Notes under the pieces: model-generated | The model's input: only the letters and a program-made list of their open reading frames with translations | What the model was told of the DNA's origin: nothing | Database searches by the model: none | DNA from: Microcyclospora pomicola | Taxonomy: Eukaryota; Ascomycota; Dothideomycetes; Capnodiales | DNA length: 64,000 nt | Direction of reading: 5' to 3' | NCBI GenBank assembly: GCA_002786065.1 | Contig: NHNY01000033.1 | Location: 186,001 to 250,000, forward strand | Shown here: positions 46,365-56,976 of the stretch, in pieces | How positions within the stretch are numbered: position 1 is the stretch's first letter | Layout: every line of letters begins with the position of its first letter | Translations under genes and position numbers: made by a program

Positions 46365-49168
46365 ATGGAAGAGGACAGAGAGGGGCGATGCAGTGTGGTC
46401 TATTATAATGCCGGCGCTGAGCACGCGTCGCAGCTGTTCACCCGCGGGTCCTTACCTGCAGATGCGGCGGACGAGCGCAGCGGCGAGCGGCCGTCGCAGG
46501 TACATATCGACCATGATGTGCGCAAGCTCCTCGACGTGGACCAAGGCGGATTTCACCAAGGTAAGGACGTGACGGTGGGATGCTGGACAGACATCATAGG
46601 TGCTGACTTGCGACAGTGTTTGTGAGTTCGCGTCCCGATGAATGTTTGACACAGCTGGCGGAGTATGCCCAATCCATGCCCGTGGCCATTTTGATCGCAT
46701 TGGAGACTGGGCAGGCCTCTCCACACTTCACTGCCTCCCTCGACTTTCTCCGCGAACGCTCAGCAGAGATTCAGGGCGCCCATTACCAGCATCACGTGAT
46801 GCCCTTTTCCCTGCTGCGCGACCTCCAATCGCCAGACGATTGCCACTTCGATGCGGAACTGACGACGACTTGTCTCGAAGCCGGCGCTCTGGATATCATC
46901 CGGAGTCCAATGGGTAGCGAAGACGTCGCTCGCCTTGTTGGTCACGTGAAAGACGCCATCCGCCCATCTGCACGGCTCATAGGAGCGTCGATGACACAGA
47001 GCTTGGTGGATAGTATCCAGTGTACAAGCACCGCCGGAGTGATCACCCACCGACCTGATTTGACGATTCCCCGGGAAAGGAGACAGGCGATCGAGGAGGC
47101 TGTCGCGCAGTGGCATTTTCCGGCTCTTGATTTCGACATGGATGAACTCACGTACGGTGCCCTTTACATGCTGGAACGCACCTTGACCTCGCCGGAGCTC
47201 GAGCCTTACAGAATTTCCAGAGCCCAGCTGGTTGGGTTCTTGCTGGCCACCCGCAGGCAATATAAACACGAACGAGAGGTCCAGTACCACAACTGGAGAC
47301 ACGCGGTCGATGTGACTCAGTCACTATATTGCTTCCTACTCGACACACGGCTGAGCCCTGCCACCGCCTCTGATACTCGAACGTTTAAAGATCTCAACCC
47401 AATGGAACGACTGCTCACCCCGCTTGACGGACTTCTCTTGCTCGCTTCGGCCATCGGCCATGACGTGGGACATCCAGGAGTCAATAACGCTTTCCTCATC
47501 GCATGTAATCATCCACTCGCGCAGATGTACAACGACAAATCAGTCCTCGAGAACTATCACTGCGCCGCTTATTCACAGCTGTTGAGGCTGCATTGGCCTT
47601 CACTCAGCAATCTCCAAGGTTTCAGGTCGTCCATGATATCCAATATTCTGGCGACCGACATGCAACGCCACTTCGACTACATGACAGATCTCGGCAATCT
47701 AAAGCATCAAATCGAGCGGAGCGCCGAAAATCCCAGAGATTGGCCGGACAAGCAACGCACAACTACCCGTGAGCTGATGATGGCGCTACTCATGAAGGCC
47801 GCTGACATCTCGAATATCGCACGGCCGTTTGACATATCATCACGATGGGCGAAAGTTTTGATGGAAGAGTTTGCGCGTCAAGGTGAGCTCGAACAGGAGC
47901 TCGGGATCCCGACATGCCTGTATGGAGGTCCGCCCGTGAAGGACGATCTCCTTGCGGCAGCGCAAAGCCAAAAAGGCTTCATGGGGCTGTTCGGGATTCC
48001 TCTGTTCACAGGCATGACCGACATCATGCCTAGCGTGCAATGTGCAGTTCAGGAACTGGACAACAATCAGCACATCTGGGATGAGAAAATTCGACATGAG
48101 AAGCAGGAGCGACAGACAGGAGGTGAAAATGCCCCGTTAACATTTGCTTCGGTCTCGAAGACGGAGGTGGAGGAAGCGAAAATCAGACATCACAAGTCGG
48201 AACCATCAGCGGTGCCGGCTGAAGCATTCCAACCGCCATCCGCACCCATAACTCGACAGCCAGTGATCGATGCAGAGACGGTCTCATCAGCGCACCCGGC
48301 TAGTCGGCATAAACATAGCGCGTCCACCAGCACGCGAACATCTGACGGCAAAAGATCGTCCGCACCACTTCTACCGCCTCACACCTCTCTTTTCCCGACT
48401 GGCTCAGGCTCACCGCGGAGATCAAGTAAGGATGTTGCCCTTGGTCAGATGCATCACTCCAGCGTATTTGCTCACCAAGCTCTCAGCTCAGGATCGCGAA
48501 GAGGATCTGCCGATGCCAGCTGGCACTTCCAGCAAAGTTATCCGGGATCACGACGAGGAAGCAAGGACGAGAGTCTGACGACCATCCTGGTCACCAGCGC
48601 CGGGCAGGGCAGTCCAAAGCAGCGAGGCTCTCCGATCCTGGCTGGGACGGATGGAACAACGTCTCCGATCGCTTCACATAAGCAAAGCGCCGCGAGCATG
48701 AATCTTCCTCCTGCTCAAAACCAGCAAGCCACGATCCCGGCGCTTCCTTACGCGCCTGTCCTTTCACCGGTGTCCACATCTCTCCAAGATCAACGGTCCT
48801 TCTCAGGCTCAGGTGAGCTCGACTCGGCCTCATCTGCAGAGAACGGACACGTTCTGTCATTGGGAGACGATCCATTCGCTGGTAACGGACGGTCGCCGAA
48901 TGACCTGAATAGTACACAGTCATGTCCATCGCCGACACAAGAACTACAAGCCACAACCTCATCACAGGCGGACAGTGCGGTCGAAAGCGACACCTCGCCG
49001 ATCAAGATGCGTCTCGGAAGTGCCGAGTCAGAAGAATCGAAACGCACCACCCCTAGGATCCTCGAGAAGACGATTCGAGAATCACGTAGCCGAAGCAGGC
49101 TGCGGGGGTTGAAGTTCTGGAAGAAGAAGCGCGAGCCATCTACAGCAGACACGAACATGCCCTTGTGA
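46365..49168 (+). CDS. 3',5'-cyclic nucleotide phosphodiesterase (class I, HD-type)
   Basis: Exon 1 (46365-46560) and exon 2 (46617-49168) give 915 residues. The enzyme hydrolyses cAMP (possibly cGMP) and so damps PKA signalling. The catalytic domain has the metal-binding histidines and aspartates in YHNWRHAVDVTQ (about 290), AIGHDVGHPGVNN (about 347) and MKAADISN. The first 180 residues (VFVSSRPDECLTQLAEY; EAGALDIIRSPMGSEDVARLV) resemble a receiver-like fold, as in other fungal high-affinity Pde2-type enzymes; this is by eye. The last 380 residues are Ser-rich and disordered, with RRGS and RRSS-like basophilic phosphorylation sites. The tail ends KFWKKKREPS. The 56-nt intron has donor GTAAGG and acceptor GCGACAG. 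Confidence 0.93.
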
Positions 49169-50809
49169 TGGTGAAGCGATCTTCATGTCGCCCATCGGGC
49201 TCTTCGATCTCCACTGACTTCCGTCTGATTTGTGTGAGACTTAGTGTGCTCACCGACATCGGCCAGAGTCGCAGCACCTATCTCGCGCTTATGGCGAGCA
49301 ACGGACAAAGACCAGCGATACGACAGAAGGGATGACAGCGTTTTATGCATTGCACGGGAACCACGAATCTGAATTTCATGTTTAAATAGACGGCGGGAAT
49401 CTGTGACGAGAGAGGTGCATAGAACAGCCCGGGAGGAGCATCCACGGTCTACTTCACTCACAGAATTAACAACGCATCGGATGAATATAGCTCATGTGAA
49501 CCTCGGATACCCCGTGTCTGTTGCAAATGTGCAGGTGGGACTGTATATTTCTTTAGCCGCCGGCGTGTTTTATGAGATGTCGTCGAGGCTGTCCAATCAC
49601 AGAAGTCAAAAATGTAGCGACTGGGTGGTAGAGGAGCCAATTAGCGCACGACTTCTGCTCTCTTTTCCACTTCCACCGACCAAATCACCATCTCCAAGCG
49701 CATGTTGCAATCATCCTGGATCGTCCATACAAGATCAGTCGCAAGCGTTTTAATTCCGGCCGCAGCCGGCGTTCTTGTTCAGAGATGGTCCCAGCAGCGA
49801 GGCTGCTACAGCCAAGCCCGGGTCAGGCCCAGCGCCTAAATCTGCCAGTCTCGACGAAGATAGAGTGAAACTTCGTCCTAGGCCTCAGATCAACCGACCG
49901 ACCAATACTGGCCTCGAGATGGGAACCTAATGTGGTCTTGCTTCAGGTCATCAAGACCTGTTTCATCTCGGTCGGACCGTCCTGGCCTCGAAATAGAACC
50001 CACGCGGCGAACTCGACGCCATCATGTAGCCGCCATGGGCGATCGACCTTTTACGCGCCGGCCTCAACATCGTCCTTCCCAGACCATACTGCTGACCCCA
50101 TAGTGGGAGCACTTCTGTCCCCATGAGCGGGTTCAAAATAGCTCGAAACAGCCGCGTTGGTCGCAGCTGCCCGTCCACCCACTCCCTGCCGCCCCGCCCC
50201 TCGGCACCTCGCTGTGGTCTTCCCCAGTCGCCGAACCATTGCCGGTGCAGCAGCAACTCTACTCTGGCGCCGAGTCTGGGTCAAGAAGCGCCGGCATTGT
50301 CTGGCAAGATTCGCCTGGTTTCATGCTAGAGCAGTGTCGTCTGCTCCCAGCCAATTCTCGCGCCGGATGGTGTTTCATGACGTTACTGCGACATGCGCCG
50401 AACGTCTGCTGGGCGGGACCAGGAGGCCTGCAACCAACATGGTGATCCGTGACCACGACACTGCTTTCACATATAAGCTCGGCCTGCCTGGCTGGGTGTG
50501 CAGAAGTGGATTCTTGACCTCCAGGCTGCACTTTTCTCCCTTAGGTTTGCCCATTGACTTTTCCTTGTCTCCTTGGTCCTGGTTCCCTTTCTGTCTCTCA
50601 GTTGGTCTGGTACTGATTTCCTCGGCTGCACTCATTGCTCTTTATCACTTTAATCATCTCCCACCACTCTCTTTGTGCCGTGTGCTTTTGTGCTTGACGC
50701 ACCACTACGCCTGGTCGCGTTTCTCTACTGTCTCTCGGATCTCCACCATACTGATCTACCAATACTACGACCACGACTTTACGACAACCTAACACTTCAC
50801 TTGCCTTAC
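49169..50809. other. Intergenic, no supported gene
   Basis: 3' flank of the phosphodiesterase and leader of the Myb gene. From about 50520 the plus strand is rich in T and C, like a transcript leader. No gene recognised. Confidence 0.5.
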
Positions 50810-51801
50810 ATGCCGCTGCTCGGACATTTGATTATGCCCAAGGAGACCAAAAGTACCATGCAATACCAACACCTCTCCGCTAGCTCGGCTCCATACTCTT
50901 CCGGGCAACGGAGTACTGCGATTTGGACCACGGCCGATGATGAGATCTTGCTGCAAGCCCGCGCATCAGGAGACAACTGGCAACCCATCGCGGCCAAACA
51001 TTTCCCCAACAAGACCGCCAATGCTTGTCGCAAGCGACATGAACGACTGATCGAGCGCCATCGCGTGGAAGATTGGGACTCACGCAAGCTGGACCTTCTC
51101 GCGCAGGAGTACCTGGCCATCCGACAGGAGATGTGGGAGATGCTCGCGGATAGAGTCGGGGAGAAGTGGCAAGTGGTTGAAGCTAAAGTGAGTGTGCCTC
51201 ATTCTACCTTGCGGTATCTACCTCTGCTAACCACTTTCCTTGACAGTGCATGGAGAAAGGTCTCAAGACCCTGCAAGCCACCACCCGTATGGCCGCGCGC
51301 AAAGCCTCGGTGACGCAGAGCCACTACTCCAACCCCAGCGGAGGTATTTCGTCCCAGAACAGCGACTCGGGCGTTGACGTTGGCGCTGAGATGGAGGCAG
51401 TCGAGACGCTCGGCCACTTCAAGTCGGGATCCTGGGACTCGCAGCTTTCCAGCGGGCCCAGCCATGGTTCTCTGCAGGAGAGTTCCATGCGCACTGATCA
51501 CGCCGACCACTTCCGCGCCCGAAGCCTGCCGCAGCCTCTGCCGCTGTACCAACCTCCAGCGCCTCTGCAGTCGTCGCTGGCCATGGCCCCACAGTCGTCG
51601 GTCGCGCATTATGACCCCATGCACACGCGCGCCGTGTCCGGCGAGGTCCGATACTCTGCGCATCGACATACCGCATCGCGGAGCTCGGCGACCCAACCAA
51701 GATACTCCCCCTCGCCCCCGCGAGCGGCGGGTCGTACGAGTACTGGCATTAGCATCCAGTCTGTGCTGGCTCCTGCCATGGCAGATCCTCGTCGTGTCTA
51801 G
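50810..51801 (+). CDS. Myb/SANT-like DNA-binding protein
   Basis: Two exons (50810-51187 and 51247-51801) give 310 residues. Residues about 38-85 form a Myb/SANT helix-turn-helix: STAIWTTADDEILLQARA, then NWQPIAAKHFPNKTANACRK and RHERLIERH, with regularly spaced Trp and the final basic recognition helix. A second helical part (DLLAQEYLAIRQEMWEMLA, GEKWQVVEAKCMEKGLKTL) is conserved in mould relatives and crosses the splice site. The intron is 59 nt with donor GTGAGT and acceptor CTTGACAG. The remaining 150 residues are Ser/Gln/Pro-rich. Other in-frame ATGs at 50834 and 50858 are possible starts; 50858 has the best context. A role as transcription factor is inferred from the fold alone. Confidence 0.85.
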
Positions 51802-52722
51802 GACGCCCGATTTGGTTGCACTGGAGGAAACTCCAATGTGCGATCTACTACGATCCAGCTCTAACGTGAAGGCGGCATCTTGATTTCATAATCCTTCTAC
51901 GGCCTTGGCATGATATGCCCCCGACCACCATTCTATCACACGCGATCCGCGAAAACTGAAGAGAGAGCGAGAAAAATGAGGATGTGGATGAAGATGAGGA
52001 GACTCATATCACTTCCGGTCCCACCTCCATCGCCGCATACTGTACTCATACCACACACATGTCGCATCTTGCTTTTTTGAAATGCACAAGCATAGCGCGG
52101 AAGTTTGAGCGTTCCTTTGACTGTTTCTGTTTCGCATACGACTTTGCTTTCACGCAACGCATATGTACTGTTTTGACGTATCGACAATGCGCGCACAGAG
52201 GGAAGAGGAAGAAGCTGCTGTTGAGGGGACTATGTACGATGCCTCGAGAGATGGGACGGGAAATTGGACAATGCACAGGCGGACAGAAATTATGATTTGA
52301 TGAACTCACCACTGAAGATCACACTCGAGCTCTTTGGACATGTTGAATAGACATAGCAGACAGTTGGTTGAGACTGTTTGTACGCATCTACCAGAGATAC
52401 CTTATGTTCTGTCCTTTACACGCCCTGGTCGCGTCTGCATGCTGTGTAAGGTATCGAGAGACATGGAGATGCATATCACATTACAAGCAATAGATAGCTG
52501 ATACGTACTGTATGCATTCGAAGACACTCACAGCAAGTATTCCACACATCCACGTACGTATATATACATACACGCAGTAGTGTTGTATCCGTGCATATTC
52601 TATAGCTCTAACGAACATCCCCTCACCTTGCCAAGCAAAATAATACCACAAACAATATATACGCAATAAAATTTCGAGCTCCCATCAAAGTGTCGTCATC
52701 CACAACACACGAGATCACGCAA
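51802..52722. other. Intergenic, no supported gene
   Basis: 3' flank of the Myb gene, AT-richer toward 52480-52680 (TATATATACATACACG). No gene or structured RNA recognised. Confidence 0.5.
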
Positions 52723-52812
52723 TCTTTGGTGGTCTAGTGGTCATGATTTCCGCTTGTCATCCGTATCGGACGTCAAGCGCGGGAGACCGGGGTTCGATTC
52801 CCCGCCAGAGAG
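52723..52812 (+). tRNA. tRNA-Asp (GTC), with 18-nt intron
   Basis: The cloverleaf folds fully. The acceptor stem is TCTTTGG with CCAGAGA (52723-52729, 52805-52811). The D arm is at 52732-52748. The anticodon stem is TCCGC/GCGGG and the anticodon GTC is at 52756-52758. The variable loop is AGAC. The T arm is CGGGG-TTCGATT-CCCCG (52788-52804) and the discriminator is G at 52812, as expected for Asp. The intron 52760-52777 lies between positions 37 and 38, the canonical place, and contains GGAC, which can pair with the anticodon. A run of T at 52819-52823 follows as RNA polymerase III terminator. Confidence 0.93.
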
Positions 52813-52818
52813 CATTTC

Positions 52819-52823
52819 TTTTT
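52819..52823 (+). terminator. RNA polymerase III terminator of tRNA-Asp
   Basis: TTTTT six bases after the tRNA 3' end; a second T run follows at 52828-52832. Confidence 0.8.
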
Positions 52824-53267
52824 CGTCTTTTTGTTGATTCACTGTAGGTTTTTGCTATGCTTACGACTATCTACGTGATTTTGTATCGGCTGGTGGATTT
52901 TTACGATGGAGTCTTCAGGGTGGGTAGAGAGTCGTTTTATCTATCGTTACATGAGGAAGGGCAATGGCTTGCATTTTGTGGCTTGGCTGTCGTTGCAGCT
53001 GGCTGGGCTGGATCTAGTGGATGTGCTTGAGGCAGACATGCCGATGGCTAAACAAGCATTCGACTATACCGCTTAACGGATATAAGGATGGCTTTAGATA
53101 AGCTATATGCATTCGATGTACAAGTAGCTGGGATGGTATCTACATTTACACATAGCTATCTGGACCCAAAAGGAATGGACGGAGACGCAATGTCTCGACG
53201 ATATCTACAGCCATCAAGAAAGCGTCCAGAGTCGATGCGATGTCCTCATCGTCGACGTTTTGCGCGA
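52824..53267. other. Intergenic between tRNA-Asp and the ABHD gene
   Basis: No open frame with support; only 3' flank of the minus-strand hydrolase. Confidence 0.5.
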
Positions 53268-54728
53268 TCACGAATCGAAAATGTCCTCAAATGCTCTCGC
53301 TACCGCCACTTCCACGGGGCTGTACGTGATGACTCGGTTGTGTCCTGTGCACCAGTTAGTATGGCCAGCTCATAGCACGCAACTTAACGTCAACTCACCA
53401 CCAGACCCGAGGATCTCGAACCTCACCCGTGGCCGACCTTCTCTCTTCACATCCAATATGGTCGGCCCATGGCTACCATCCACGCATTCTACAAGCTCGT
53501 TCTTGTCAAGAACATCCTGGCTGTGAATTGCCGCGTCGCCAAATATCCGCTGGCAGATGTACTCAGTCTGGTGATACGTGATGTCTCTATCATTGGTCGC
53601 ATGAATGATTTGCAGTGATCCCATGCTTCTGCCTGAGTCCGCAAACAAATGTTTCGAGTTCGTCAATGCAGCATAGTAAGCTTGTAATCGATCTGCAGAC
53701 GGCCATTTGTCGATCATGTACGACGTGAGCCATCGAGCGAAGCCGGGGAAGGGTCGGAGAGGTAGGAGAAGGGGAACAATCCCGCCCAGCCGATAGGTGA
53801 GGAGTAGCGATGGCACTGATGAGAACGGCGCGACGAGGATCACGCCCGCAAAGGTGGTGGGATCTGGCAACCCGCCTTCTTGGGCGACCACTGACCGCAG
53901 CTCTCGAGATTCTGTCGGAATGAGCTCATTCCCAGGGTCGGCGAAGTGTAATGCTACGGCCGTGCTGACTGCTGTACCGAGACTCTGTCCGATGATCAAG
54001 ATGCGTTCCGGGGGGACTTGACAGACATCAAGGATCCAGTTTACGAGCGCCGTGCCGTCAGTAATCAGACCTGCTTCCGTCGGTGAGCCGGTACTATAAC
54101 CGAAGCCACGGTAGTCGATGGAGAAGACGTGAGTGTTTGGCTGCGTGGCAAGATAGCGAAAGGTGTCAGGTCGCCAACCCTCAGCTATGTGGCCAGCATT
54201 TCCGTGGACTTGATATATTTGTCATCAGGGCATGTACGTTGGGAAGCAACCAATCTACGTACAGCTGACAACGACCTTCGCTAGAGAAGGGTCGTTCTCC
54301 TTGGTCAGAATGTCGAACGCGGATGTCTTCGTGAAGTCCTCTACTGGGGCATGAGGTCGATCCTCAGCTCGGAGTGATCGTTCGTGACGCGCATAAGCAT
54401 CCAGAGGCAAGGCATGCCATGCATAGAGCGTTTCGCCGTCAGGGGTCTGCAGATTGAATGGTGTCACCTGATTTTTGGAAAAGCCAAATTGTTCGGGCTC
54501 GTTGAGGTCGTGCCAGAAGAGAGTGTTGAACTTGTGGGCATACAAAGCACTGCAAGCGTTATTAGTCCATGTGATTTTCTAGGATGAACAGGAGTACTTG
54601 TTGTACAATCTTTGAAGTGGTGGCGTCAGGAGGAGCCCGATGATCACGGAATATATGCCAATTGCAGCTCCTAAACCAAGACCAACTCTTCCCAGCGTCG
54701 AGGGCGGGGAGCGTAACCCAGCCATCAT
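53268..54728 (-). CDS. ABHD12/13-like membrane-anchored serine hydrolase
   Basis: Four exons (54728-54598, 54549-54263, 54208-53399, 53344-53268) give 434 residues. A single hydrophobic segment near the N-terminus (LGLGAAIGIYSVIIGLLL, about 16-33) anchors it. The hydrolase domain shows VVVSFHGNAGHIAEGWRP, FSIDYRGFGYSTGSP and the nucleophile elbow IIGQSLGT (Ser215). The acid lies in HATNDRDITY and the base in the last exon (GGHNRVITYS). The last intron has a perfect TACTAAC branch site, so the short 24-codon final exon carrying the catalytic His is well supported. The intron joining VVVS to FHGN is also needed for the motif. The family cleaves lysophospholipids or similar esters; the true substrate is unknown. 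Divergent from SWC3, 192 bp between starts. Confidence 0.9.
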
Positions 54729-54920
54729 ACAATCGGCATCGGCGACAGCTTTTATTCACTGCTGAGAGGAGAAGATGTTCATTGCATCGACATTCTCGAG
54801 CACGTGAAAGTCGCATCCCGCAACACACGCTGATTGGCCCGGGCGTCCAACAACTCCAGGCACACGACACTGGTCGGGAAAGTGATTCTGCATTGCTTTT
54901 GTTTCTTGCACACCAACAAC
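54729..54920. promoter_or_regulatory. Shared promoter of the ABHD gene and SWC3
   Basis: Only 192 bp separate the two divergent ATGs, so the promoter must be bidirectional. No TATA box is seen; ATTGGCC occurs at about 54832. Confidence 0.5.
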
Positions 54921-56708
54921 ATGGCGCCGGCCGAGGAGCCAGTGGTGGTCAAGAAACGAGGGCCCGGAAGACCACCAAAGAATGCCACTCCAGTTGCAAA
55001 GAAGCCCAGGTTATCGACAGCAACGACCGTCGATGAAGTGAAGACTCCCGCCCCGAGTCCTCCTGCTCAGAAACCGTCGATCAAACTACCTACCAGTGCA
55101 GTCGACCACAGACCACTGCCCACGCTCCCCGAAGTGCAGTCCTTGAGCCTCTCCGATTCCGAATACCAAAGTCTTGCTCAAAGTGCCGTGCTTCGGGCAT
55201 CATTGGACCGATCCCGCAAGAGATGGACGCAGGATGGGATTTTTGCGCGTTACTGGGTTAAACCATCCACGGGAAAGAACGCAAAGCCTCCTCCAGAAGG
55301 CAATCCGGAGTTCAGATGGATGAAAGAGAAGGGCGAATGCCGAATCAGGGTGGAGCCTCATATCTTCGAAGTGCTGCTATATGTGGAGGAGAAGCCTGTG
55401 CCGAAGCCTATACCTCCACCCAAGCAGTACATCCCTCCGATGAACAATGGCGTGTACGGTCAGCAACAACCATATCGTCCACAGCACATACAGCAGCAAC
55501 CGTATCAGCATCAGCAACACCCGCCTCTGCAACCATTTCAGCCCCGCCCGCCGCCACCTGTGAACCACCCTAAGCCTGTGCAGCAAGCACCGCAACCGCA
55601 AGCCACCCCGCAAGACGCCGAGCCCAAGAAGCCAGACCCTGTGATCAGCATGCTAGCAGCTCGAGCTCAAGCAGACCCACAGCTCAAGACGCTGATGAAG
55701 GAGGTGGCCAACGGGAACGCCTCGCAAGAGCAGCTACGTGTGTTCCAGCGGCATATTGATGAGCTCACGAAGATCATCAACAAGCAAAAGGAGAACGAGG
55801 AGGCGGCTCGGCAGGCACAGCTACGTGACGCCCAGCTTGAAGAACCTTCAATCAGCAGGACTAGTACTCCAGTGCAGAATCAAGTCTCGACTCCCGCTCA
55901 GCCTCCCAAGCCGTATCAGGCCCCACAACAGCTACCCCCAGCAATGTGTCCTATACAGCCTGCACAAGTATGGACTCCTCCTCCTGTCGTCCCTCCGGCT
56001 CCCAAACCAGTCGTCCTGGGTTTCAAAACTCCAGATGCTACTGAAGACCGCTTTCTCTTCCCGCAACACAGTATCCTTGAGGCCTTATCTCCTAATCATA
56101 CGCTCGCCTCCTTCATAGTGACTCGAAAGGGCCGTGAAGCGGTCGACAACACTGCCGGGCTCGATCACTTCAAGGAGTATTGGCAGCCCGTGACGATCAT
56201 GGTCGAGGTGCCCAACGGCCGCGAAGCCCTCATGCAGCACATTCGCGACTGGATCAAGCCGGCAGATGAAGTGCGGAAGCACATGGAAGAGACCATGTCA
56301 CGATGTATCCGCGCTCCTGAAACACACTTGGCACTGCGTTTGCCATTGAAAGGGTCCAAAGACGCTGATGTGGAGGACCCCTCACGACGTAGCGAAACGC
56401 CGGTTGTGCTGGACGACAAGCCCAAGAAGAAGAACGTGGTGTACGTCAAAAAGGCTGCGGTGTCCACGCCGTTGAAAGATGCGGCTGCTGCGGATTCTAC
56501 TGGAGCGTCGAAGAATGCGGCCATGATGCCTCCACCTGCCACACCGATACCTGCCTCGAATACTAGCGCATCTGCTGAAGCATCGAAGGTCGTCGACAAT
56601 ACCTCGGGCCCTGCGGATGCTGATACGAAAGCTACCGAGGCAGACGTGACAGAGAGCGGACGTCCCAAAAGGACAATCAGAAAGAGCGTGAGGATCAGCG
56701 AAGGATGA
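54921..56708 (+). CDS. SWC3: SWR1 chromatin-remodelling complex subunit Swc3
   Basis: A single exon encodes 595 residues. SWR1 exchanges H2A for H2A.Z at promoters. An AT-hook-like KKRGPGRPPKN (11-21) sits at the start. The conserved Swc3 domain (about 75-160) reads QSAVLRASLDRSRKRW, then GIFARYWVKPSTGK, RWMKEKGECRIRVEPHIFEV. A Gln/Pro-rich middle follows. The C-terminal half holds a second conserved region (RFLFPQHSILEAL, ASFIVTRKGREA, WQPVTIMVEVPNGREALMQH), probably a complex-binding fold. The tail is basic (RPKRTIRKSVRIS). I took the ATG at 54921; the open frame begins earlier without another ATG. It reads toward the amidase gene, with 268 bp between the stops. Confidence 0.87.
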   Translation: MAPAEEPVVVKKRGPGRPPKNATPVAKKPRLSTATTVDEVKTPAPSPPAQKPSIKLPTSAVDHRPLPTLPEVQSLSLSDSEYQSLAQSAVLRASLDRSRKRWTQDGIFARYWVKPSTGKNAKPPPEGNPEFRWMKEKGECRIRVEPHIFEVLLYVEEKPVPKPIPPPKQYIPPMNNGVYGQQQPYRPQHIQQQPYQHQQHPPLQPFQPRPPPPVNHPKPVQQAPQPQATPQDAEPKKPDPVISMLAARAQADPQLKTLMKEVANGNASQEQLRVFQRHIDELTKIINKQKENEEAARQAQLRDAQLEEPSISRTSTPVQNQVSTPAQPPKPYQAPQQLPPAMCPIQPAQVWTPPPVVPPAPKPVVLGFKTPDATEDRFLFPQHSILEALSPNHTLASFIVTRKGREAVDNTAGLDHFKEYWQPVTIMVEVPNGREALMQHIRDWIKPADEVRKHMEETMSRCIRAPETHLALRLPLKGSKDADVEDPSRRSETPVVLDDKPKKKNVVYVKKAAVSTPLKDAAAADSTGASKNAAMMPPPATPIPASNTSASAEASKVVDNTSGPADADTKATEADVTESGRPKRTIRKSVRISEG

Positions 56709-56976
56709 AGTGCTCCTCGCACTGCACTGTATTGGTAACGAACTGCATGAATCATGACTAGCATATAATCATATCTATTGTAGATCATCGTTTGCACGTC
56801 TATTTCTACGTCTTCTCTCCCGTATGCTCCACCCTCGTGCCCCGATCCGCGATATCCAACCACCAGAACTTCCTCGTCTTCGCCCCGAGCTTGCCCATCG
56901 TCCCCGGCCACTCCTCCACCATCCCGCACCGCTCCGCCCACTGTCGCGTGCAGCTGCCCTCGCACGACCCATGCAG

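Noticed and set aside
50157-50792. 211-codon plus-strand frame upstream of the Myb gene
   Set aside because: No ATG near its start; the T/C-rich end looks like an untranslated leader read as hydrophobic residues.
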